A stretch of 43,902 nt of DNA from Rhizobacter sp. (GTDB lineage: Bacteria > Pseudomonadota > Gammaproteobacteria > Burkholderiales > Burkholderiaceae_C). Made by a program: the position numbers and the translations under genes. The notes beneath the pieces were generated by a model. The model ran no database searches. It was not told where the DNA came from and saw only the letters and a program-made list of their open reading frames with translations. The DNA lies in NCBI GenBank assembly GCA_025355745.1, contig JANXZA010000173.1, positions 1 to 43,902 of the forward strand, read 5' to 3'. Shown here piece after piece: positions 36,163-43,902 of the stretch (its first letter is position 1; every line of letters begins with the position of its first letter).

Positions 36163-36915
36163 TCAGGCGGCAACAAGCTCGCCGCAATGCGCCAACCCAA
36201 ACTGGCTCGGCACACCGCGCAGCACGCCCATCAAGGGCGGCAGCACCGCCACCTGACGCACCAGTGCGCGGATGCTCTCGGCGCCGGTCTTGATGCGGAT
36301 GTTGCCGATCTGGCTGCGCACGGTCGAAATGGCGACGCCGATCTGGGCTGCGATCTCGTTCGGCGGAGTGCCGTGGCACAGCAGCGTGAGCACCCGGGCC
36401 TCGGCTGCCGACAAGCCGTGGCTGCGCGCAAAGCCTTGCACCGACAGCACTTCGCAGACCTGACGCTTGCCCAGGATCACCAGCACCACCGGGTCGGTGT
36501 GGGTGCTCTTGGTGGCCAGCGGCACGACTGACACACTGACCCGGTGCGTGCCCTCGCCAAGGGTCAGCAATTTACGCAGGCCGCGCACGGCGGCGCTGCA
36601 CAGTGCGTCGTTGAGTGGCGCCAGGTCGACGCTGCGGCGCACGCGCAGGCGCCCTCCCAGCACCAGCAGCGGGTGCTGGTCGTCGAGCTCGGTGCGCGCT
36701 GCGTGGTTGATATGCAGCACCTGCGAATCGCGGTGCAGCAGCAGCACGCCGTAGTCCATCTCGTCCAGCGCGGCGGCCATCCAGTGCGGGCTACCGGCTG
36801 GCTCGGCACGGCGCTCGGGGCCGTGGTAGCTCAGGGTCTCGGCGCGGCGCGGATCGGTGGATTCGTCGCAAGGTTCAGGGTGCACGCGGGCCGAGCGGGA
36901 AGACAGGTCGAACAT
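36163..36915 (-). CDS. LuxR-family transcriptional regulator
   Basis: A 250-residue regulator. The N-terminal part (about 45-165) looks PAS-like (MDYGVLLLHRDSQVLHINHA, then VSVSVVPLATKSTHTDPVVL). The C-terminus (about 175-235) is a LuxR/FixJ helix-turn-helix: HGLSAAEARVLTLLCHGTPP, NEIAAQIGVAISTVRSQIGN, IRIKTGAESIRALVRQV. There is no receiver domain or acyl-homoserine-lactone domain. CGGAGG lies 7 nt before the ATG at 36915, a good ribosome-binding site that settles the start. It may be transcribed together with the downstream Crp/Fnr gene 123 bp away. Ligand and targets are unknown. Confidence 0.86.
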   Translation of the reverse strand: MFDLSSRSARVHPEPCDESTDPRRAETLSYHGPERRAEPAGSPHWMAAALDEMDYGVLLLHRDSQVLHINHAARTELDDQHPLLVLGGRLRVRRSVDLAPLNDALCSAAVRGLRKLLTLGEGTHRVSVSVVPLATKSTHTDPVVLVILGKRQVCEVLSVQGFARSHGLSAAEARVLTLLCHGTPPNEIAAQIGVAISTVRSQIGNIRIKTGAESIRALVRQVAVLPPLMGVLRGVPSQFGLAHCGELVAA

Positions 36916-37058
36916 GGCATACCTCCGTTGAAGCACCGGTGCGGACGGGGTCCGGTCCGGTGCTGCAAGCGTAGGCAGCGCGTGCGCGCTCAGGGCGTGA
37001 ATATGCCCGTCATGGCGTGTGACTTATTCACCATTCCGCGCGTTCGGCCGCGAGCCGC

Positions 37059-37721
37059 TCACGCCAGCACGCGCAGCAGCCAGGCGTTCATGTCGGCGAT
37101 CTCCTGCGGGCAGACCGAATGCGCCATCGGGTAGGTGTGCCACTCGACCGGGTGGCCGAGCGCGATGAGCGCGTCGCGCGACGCGCTGGCCCGCGCGATC
37201 GGGATCACGCCGTCGGCGCTGCCGTGGGCCTGGAAGATCGGCACGTTGGCATTCGCGTCGGTGCGCTCGGCGGCGGTGAGTGCGGCCAGCGGCAGGTAGC
37301 CCGACAGGCCCATCAAGCCGGCCAGCCGTTCGCCGTGGCGCAGGCCGGCCATGAAGGTCATCGCGCAGCCCTGCGAGAAGCCAGCCAGCACGATCCGCGC
37401 GGCCGGCACGCCGCGCGCGCACTCATGGGCAATCAGCGCCTCGACCTGCGCGTGCGATGCGCGCAGCCCCGCTTCGTCTTCGCGCCGGACGAGGTCGGTG
37501 CCGAGGATGTCGTACCAGGCGCGCATCACGTAGCCGGCGTTGATCGTCACCGGGCGCGTCGGTGCGCTCGGGAACACGAAGCGCACCGCTCCGATGGCCG
37601 CCAGGTTCAGCTCCTGCGCGATCGGCACGAAGTCGTTGCCGTCGGCGCCCAGGCCGTGCAGGATGATGATGCTCGCCGTGGGGTTCGGCGCAGTTTCGAT
37701 TTCGATGGTTTCGAGGGCCAT
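37059..37721 (-). CDS. Carboxylesterase/phospholipase (alpha/beta hydrolase)
   Basis: A 220-residue hydrolase of the abhydrolase_2 (EstB/carboxylesterase) family. The oxyanion region is IILHGLGADGNDFVPI, the nucleophile elbow is GFSQG with S116, and the catalytic Asp and His lie in AHGSADGVIP (about 168) and YPMAHSVCPQEI (about 197). VMRAWYDILG is another family marker. It is cytoplasmic, with no signal peptide. Substrates are short acyl esters or lysophospholipids. It follows xth on the same strand with a 36-bp gap, possibly co-transcribed. Confidence 0.92.
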   Translation of the reverse strand: MALETIEIETAPNPTASIIILHGLGADGNDFVPIAQELNLAAIGAVRFVFPSAPTRPVTINAGYVMRAWYDILGTDLVRREDEAGLRASHAQVEALIAHECARGVPAARIVLAGFSQGCAMTFMAGLRHGERLAGLMGLSGYLPLAALTAAERTDANANVPIFQAHGSADGVIPIARASASRDALIALGHPVEWHTYPMAHSVCPQEIADMNAWLLRVLA

Positions 37722-37757
37722 GGCGGGTTCCGTGCAAAAGTGGAGTTAGGCGGGTGG

Positions 37758-38555
37758 TCAGAGCGTGAAGTCGTAGTCGATGACCAGCGGCGCATGGTCG
37801 CTGAAACGTTGTTCGAGGTAGATGTGTTCGGCGCGGGCGCAGCTCGCAACTTTCGGCGTCGCCAGGTGGTAGTCGAGCCGCCAGCCGACGTTCTTCGCGC
37901 GCGCCTGGCCACGGTTGCTCCACCAGGTGTACTGCTCCGGGTGCGGGTTCAGGGTGCGGAACACATCGACGAATCCGATGTCGTCGAACAGGCTCGTCAG
38001 CCAGGCGCGTTCCTCGGGCAGGAAGCCGCTGTTGTTGCGGTTCCCCTTCCAGTTCTTCAGGTCGATCTCGTGGTGGGCGATGTTGATGTCGCCCACCAGG
38101 ATCAACTCGCGCTCGGCGGCCAGCGCCTTCAAGCGTGGCGTCATCAGCGCCAGGAAACGGTACTTGGCCGCCTGCCGCGCCTCGCCGCTGGAGCCGCTCG
38201 GGAAGTAGCAACTGACGATGCTGAGCTTGCGGAATGTTGCATCGGCAACATCGTCGAACCGCGCTTCGACATAGCGCCCTTCGGCGTCGAATTCCGCGTC
38301 CCCGATGCCCAGGATCATCCGGCTCGGCGCCTTGCGCGTATACAGGCCCACGCCCGAGTAGCCTTTCTTATCGGCATAGTGAAAATGCCCCCGCATCCCG
38401 GCCACCGTGTCGAAGCGGCCGACCACCGTATCGGCCTGCGCCTTGACCTCCTGCACGCCCATACAATCGGCCGCCACGCCTTCGGCCCAGGCCTCGAAAC
38501 CCTTCGTCGCGGCCGAGCGGATGCCGTTCAGATTCAATGAGACAAGACGGAACAC
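37758..38555 (-). CDS. xth: Exodeoxyribonuclease III
   Basis: A 265-residue EEP-family AP endonuclease/3'-5' exonuclease for base-excision repair. Motifs are VSLNLNGIRSA (metal Asn), VQEVKAQ (metal Glu), FPSGSSG, ILVGDINIAHHEIDLKNW (DxN) and the C-terminal FSDHAPLVIDY (catalytic Asp-His). The length matches bacterial Xth/ExoA. The start is GTG at 38555, which aligns with the universal N-terminus. GGAAAG about 9 nt upstream could serve as a ribosome-binding site and falls at the divergent pyrE start. Only 14 bp separate the two start codons. Confidence 0.95.
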   Translation of the reverse strand: MFRLVSLNLNGIRSAATKGFEAWAEGVAADCMGVQEVKAQADTVVGRFDTVAGMRGHFHYADKKGYSGVGLYTRKAPSRMILGIGDAEFDAEGRYVEARFDDVADATFRKLSIVSCYFPSGSSGEARQAAKYRFLALMTPRLKALAAERELILVGDINIAHHEIDLKNWKGNRNNSGFLPEERAWLTSLFDDIGFVDVFRTLNPHPEQYTWWSNRGQARAKNVGWRLDYHLATPKVASCARAEHIYLEQRFSDHAPLVIDYDFTL

Positions 38556-38569
38556 AACAGGACTTTCCG

Positions 38570-39256
38570 ATGCTCCAGACCGCGAACGACGACGCGCTCG
38601 CCCACGACTTCGTGAAGTTCGCGGTCGACTCCGGCGTGCTGCGGTTTGGTGAGTTCAAGACCAAGGCCGGCCGGCTGTCGCCGTACTTCTTCAATTCGGC
38701 CCTGTTCGACGACGGCGCCAAGCTGGCGCGTCTCGCAGAATTCTATGCGCGCCGATTGCTCGCCTGCGGCGTGCGCTTCGACATGCTGTTCGGCCCGGCC
38801 TACAAAGGCATCACGCTCGCATCGGCAACGGCGGTGGCGCTGGCGAACCTCGGTCGCAACGTGCCGTTCGCCTTCAACCGCAAGGAAGCGAAGGCGCACG
38901 GCGAGGGTGGCACGATCGTCGGCGCGGCGCTGCGCGGGCGTGTCGTCATCATCGACGACGTGATCACCGACGGTGCTTCGAAGCGCGAGTCGGTCGAGCT
39001 GATCCGCGCCGACGGGGCCGAGCCGGCGGCGGTGCTGATTGCGCTCGACCGGATGGAACGCGGCGGCAGCGATGACAACCTGTCGGTCCTCTCGGCCGTT
39101 GAAGACTTCGAATGCGCATACGGTTTGCCGGTGGTCGCGATCGCGACGCTGAACGATCTGCTGCGCTACCTTCAGTCGAACGCCGATGCGCAACTCGGCG
39201 CGCATGTCGCCGGCGTGACGGCCTATCGTGAGCGTTACGGAGTGCGAACACCATGA
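38570..39256 (+). CDS. pyrE: Orotate phosphoribosyltransferase
   Basis: A 228-residue enzyme of pyrimidine synthesis that joins orotate and PRPP to give OMP. Landmarks are LRFGEFKTKAGRLSPYFFNS, FDMLFGPAYKGITLASATAV, FNRKEAKAHGEGGTIVGAAL (mobile loop) and the PRPP site VVIIDDVITDGASKRES. The ATG at 38570 has AGGA 7 nt upstream and is chosen over ATG 38537, which would overlap the divergent xth start. The stop overlaps the next ATG, so it is coupled to the DUF4124-like gene. Confidence 0.96.
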   Translation: MLQTANDDALAHDFVKFAVDSGVLRFGEFKTKAGRLSPYFFNSALFDDGAKLARLAEFYARRLLACGVRFDMLFGPAYKGITLASATAVALANLGRNVPFAFNRKEAKAHGEGGTIVGAALRGRVVIIDDVITDGASKRESVELIRADGAEPAAVLIALDRMERGGSDDNLSVLSAVEDFECAYGLPVVAIATLNDLLRYLQSNADAQLGAHVAGVTAYRERYGVRTP

Positions 39257-39954
39257 AATGCGGGAGGGTGCTGCTGGGCATGTTGGCGTCGCTGGGGTGG
39301 GCCGTGGCGCAGGTGCCGTCGGCCATCGCCGCCGACGCGTCGGCGATGGGTGCAAGCCAGATCTACTCCTGCACCGATGCGAGCGGCAAGAAGCTCACCT
39401 CCGACCGCCCGATCGCCGAGTGCAACTCACGCGAGCAGCGCGTGTTGAACGCCGATGGTTCGGTGCGGCGCGTGGTGCCGCCGACGCCGACTGCAGATGA
39501 ACGCGCCGACCAGGAAGCGCGCGATCGCGAGGCGGCGGCCGAGCGCGCCACCAAGCTCGATGCCATCAAGCGCGACCGCAACCTGCTGTCGCGCTTCCCC
39601 GATGAAGCCGCGCACCGCAAGGCCCGCGCCGCTGCACTCGACGATGTGCGCAAGGCGCTGCGCGTGTCCGAAACCCGGCTCGGCTTGCTGGCCGCCGAGC
39701 GCAAGCCCTTGCTGAACGAGGCAGAGTTCTACCTCGGCAAGCCGCTGCCGGCCAAGCTCAAGACCCAGCTCGACGCGAACGATGCGAGCATCGAAGCGCA
39801 GCGCATGCTGGCGCAGAACCAGCAGGGCGAAGGGGTGCGAATCAACAAGCTCTACGACCTGGAACTCGAGCGCCTGAAGAAGCTGTGGGGCGGCGCGCAG
39901 CCGGGGTCGCTGGGCAGCCTGTCGGGTGCAGCTGCATCGGCGCCGCGCAAGTGA
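39253..39954 (+). CDS. DUF4124-type exported protein
   Basis: A 233-residue protein. A signal peptide (about 1-27, LLGMLASLGWAVAQVPSAIA) precedes a DUF4124-like domain (IYSCTDASGKKLTSDRPIAE with paired cysteines) and then a long charged helical region (about 85-210, DQEARDREAAAERATKLDAI, LKTQLDANDASIEAQRMLAQ) likely to form a coiled coil. Function is unknown; periplasmic. It is translationally coupled to pyrE by an ATGA overlap. This pyrE linkage is common in Burkholderiales by my recollection. Confidence 0.85.
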   Translation: MKCGRVLLGMLASLGWAVAQVPSAIAADASAMGASQIYSCTDASGKKLTSDRPIAECNSREQRVLNADGSVRRVVPPTPTADERADQEARDREAAAERATKLDAIKRDRNLLSRFPDEAAHRKARAAALDDVRKALRVSETRLGLLAAERKPLLNEAEFYLGKPLPAKLKTQLDANDASIEAQRMLAQNQQGEGVRINKLYDLELERLKKLWGGAQPGSLGSLSGAAASAPRK

Positions 39955-39961
39955 CGTGATC

Positions 39962-39982
39962 CCTCGCCGCACTGCGGCGAGG
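39962..39982. terminator. Hairpin between convergent genes
   Basis: CCTCGCCGC-ACT-GCGGCGAGG is a perfect 9-bp stem with a 3-nt loop between the ends of the DUF4124-like gene and gatB. No T-run follows on the plus strand. It could be a weak or factor-assisted terminator for either side. Confidence 0.4.
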
Positions 39983-39997
39983 TGCCGAAGCGAACCC

Positions 39998-41476
39998 TCA
40001 GCCGGCGAGTTTTTTCTTCAGCAACTCGCCCACCTGCGCCGGGTTGCCCTTGCCCTTCGTCGCTTTCATGGCCTGGCCGACCAGCGCGTTGAAGGCCTTG
40101 TCCTTGCCGGCGCGATATTCCTCGACCGACTTGGCATTCGCCGCCAGCACAGCATCGACGATGCGTTCCAGCTCGTCGCTGTCGCCCATCTGCTTCAGGC
40201 CTTTCAGCTCGATCAGCGCGTTGACGGCCTGACCCTCGCCAGACCACAGCGCATCGAATACCTGGCGCGCGCCGCTGTTCGAGATCGTGCCGTCGCCGAT
40301 GCGCGCGACCAGCGCTGCAAGGGCCGGTGCGCCGACCGGGCTGGCACCGATGTCCAGGCCCTGCGCATGGAGCCGGCGCGACAACTCGCCCATGATCCAG
40401 TTCGCGACCAGCTTCGGTTGCGCGCTGGCCGCGGCGGCGGCTTCAAAGTACGAGGCGACGGCCTTGCTTTGCGTCATCAGCGCGGCGTCGGCCACGGCCA
40501 GCCCGTAGTCGCGCTCGAAGCGCGCCGCCATCACCGCCGGCAGCTCGGGCATCTGCGCGCGCACGCGCTCGACCCAGGCTGGGTCGATTACCAGCGGCGG
40601 CAGGTCGGGGTCGGGGAAGTAGCGGTAATCATGCGCGTCTTCCTTGCTGCGCATCGCGCGGGTCTCGCCGCTCGCCGCGTCGAACAGCACGGTGGCCTGG
40701 CGCACCGTGCCGCCGTCTTCGATCAGGTCGATCTGCCACTGCACTTCGTAGTCGATCGCCTGCTGCATGAATTTGAAGCTGTTCAGGTTCTTGATCTCGC
40801 GCCGCGTTCCGTATTCGGTGCCGGGCTTGCGCACCGACACATTGGCATCGCAGCGAAACGAGCCTTCCTGCATGTTGCCGTCGCAGATGCCGATCCAGGT
40901 GACGAGCCGGTGCAAAGTCTTCGCGTATTCCACTGCCTCGCGGCTGCTGCGCATGTCGGGCTCGGTGACGATCTCGAGCAGCGGCGTACCGGCGCGGTTC
41001 AGGTCGATTCCGGTCTGGCCTTGATAGGCTTCATGCAGCGATTTGCCGGCGTCTTCTTCGAGGTGGGCACGGGTCAGGTGAACCACATGCTTTTCCGACT
41101 GCCCTGAGCCTGTGGAAGGGCCGGCCACAAAGAATTCGACCGTGCCCCCTTGCACCACCGGCGTCTCGTACTGGCTGATCTGGTAGCCCTTCGGCAGGTC
41201 CGGGTAGAAGTAGTTCTTGCGCGCGAAGATCGACACCGGCGCCACCTTCGCGCCCACCGCCAGGCCGAACCGGATCGCCCGTTCGACGGCGCCGCGGTTC
41301 ATCACCGGCAAGGTGCCCGGCAAGGCCAGATCGACCGGCGAGGCCTGGGTGTTCGGTGCCGCGCCGAAGGCGGTGGCCGAGCCGCTGAAGATCTTGCTGT
41401 GGGTCGACAACTGGGTGTGGGTCTCGATGCCGATGACGACCTCGTAGCCGCGGATCAAGGGGGCGGTGCTGGCCAT
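39998..41476 (-). CDS. gatB: Asp/Glu-tRNA(Asn/Gln) amidotransferase subunit B
   Basis: A 492-residue GatB, which binds misacylated tRNA and activates the Glu/Asp side chain for amidation. Landmarks are [85 protein letters not shown] and the C-terminal tRNA-binding YqeY-like tail ending [11 protein letters not shown]. The ATG at 41476 leaves 1 bp to gatA. Between residues about 119 and 129 an unusual [11 protein letters not shown] segment sits between two strands normally joined by a short turn. The DNA there resembles a dispersed repeat. Confidence 0.96.
   Translation of the reverse strand: MASTAPLIRGYEVVIGIETHTQLSTHSKIFSGSATAFGAAPNTQASPVDLALPGTLPVMNRGAVERAIRFGLAVGAKVAPVSIFARKNYFYPDLPKGYQISQYETPVVQGGTVEFFVAGPSTGSGQSEKHVVHLTRAHLEEDAGKSLHEAYQGQTGIDLNRAGTPLLEIVTEPDMRSSREAVEYAKTLHRLVTWIGICDGNMQEGSFRCDANVSVRKPGTEYGTRREIKNLNSFKFMQQAIDYEVQWQIDLIEDGGTVRQATVLFDAASGETRAMRSKEDAHDYRYFPDPDLPPLVIDPAWVERVRAQMPELPAVMAARFERDYGLAVADAALMTQSKAVASYFEAAAAASAQPKLVANWIMGELSRRLHAQGLDIGASPVGAPALAALVARIGDGTISNSGARQVFDALWSGEGQAVNALIELKGLKQMGDSDELERIVDAVLAANAKSVEEYRAGKDKAFNALVGQAMKATKGKGNPAQVGELLKKKLAG
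41090..41122 (-). repeat. Dispersed-repeat-like insertion within gatB
   Basis: On the minus strand the segment reads CCTTCCACAGGCTCAGGGCA followed by GTCGGAA. From memory this closely resembles the common proteobacterial intergenic repeat with core TTCGACAGGCTCAGGGC. It encodes [11 protein letters not shown] in frame. Confidence 0.55.
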
Positions 41477-41477
41477 G

Positions 41478-43902
<2,425 letters not shown>

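Noticed and set aside
39962-39982. Canonical Rho-independent terminator
   Set aside because: The stem is perfect but no T-run follows directly, so it is listed only as a weak terminator candidate.

Overview
The window is a high-GC, densely coded bacterial chromosome segment. It most resembles a betaproteobacterium of the order Burkholderiales, perhaps the Leptothrix/Rubrivivax/Ideonella group. The pointers are the Bug-type (TctC) periplasmic binding protein, the gatCAB operon head-to-head with mreB, an xth-pyrE-DUF4124 neighbourhood, and strong G/C preference at third codon positions. This is inference from gene content, not a phylogeny. I see no rRNA, tRNA, CRISPR array, prophage or intact insertion sequence.

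Layout. 1-7.0 kb is mostly signalling: a truncated and apparently frameshifted TPR-like gene, an ECF sigma factor with a thioredoxin-like protein, a two-component pair, a structured terminator-ended intergenic region, a TPR-GGDEF diguanylate cyclase and a divergent HDOD protein. 7.2-9.0 kb is an acyl-CoA synthetase bracketed by two copies of a ~115 bp inverted-repeat element. 9.2-13.0 kb is a convergent cell-envelope cassette: a GtrB/ArnC-like polyprenyl-phosphate glycosyltransferase, a ChbG/NaxD-like deacetylase, a GtrA-like membrane protein and an ArnT-like glycosyltransferase. Together these match the parts needed to add an amino sugar to lipid A. 13.1-17.1 kb holds a Lon-substrate-binding-domain protein, an aldo/keto reductase, an acyltransferase-3 membrane protein and a Bug protein. 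17.1-17.9 kb has no gene I can assign.

17.9-27.6 kb is a peptide-type ABC transporter: a fused dual ATPase and two permeases on the minus strand, divergent from three tandem paralogous periplasmic binding proteins on the plus strand. A third copy of the inverted-repeat element lies between the first two binding proteins. 27.8-32.5 kb has an acetoacetyl-CoA synthetase, a flavin reductase-like protein, a DinB-family protein, and an ECF sigma/anti-sigma pair separated by a 7-bp tandem repeat. 32.7-37.7 kb has an AmpG-like permease, an M48 metalloprotease, a Crp/Fnr regulator with a perfect 14-bp inverted repeat at its start, a LuxR-type regulator and an esterase. 37.8-43.9 kb is housekeeping: xth, pyrE, a DUF4124-like protein, gatB/gatA/gatC and the start of mreB.

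The most interesting signals are the reconstructed lipid A amino-sugar cassette, the one-transporter/three-receptor ABC locus, a dispersed-repeat-like segment apparently inserted in frame into gatB, the three-copy inverted-repeat family, the candidate small RNA after the histidine kinase, and the palindrome over the Crp/Fnr start. All assignments come from reading the sequence and recalling protein families; no database search was run.
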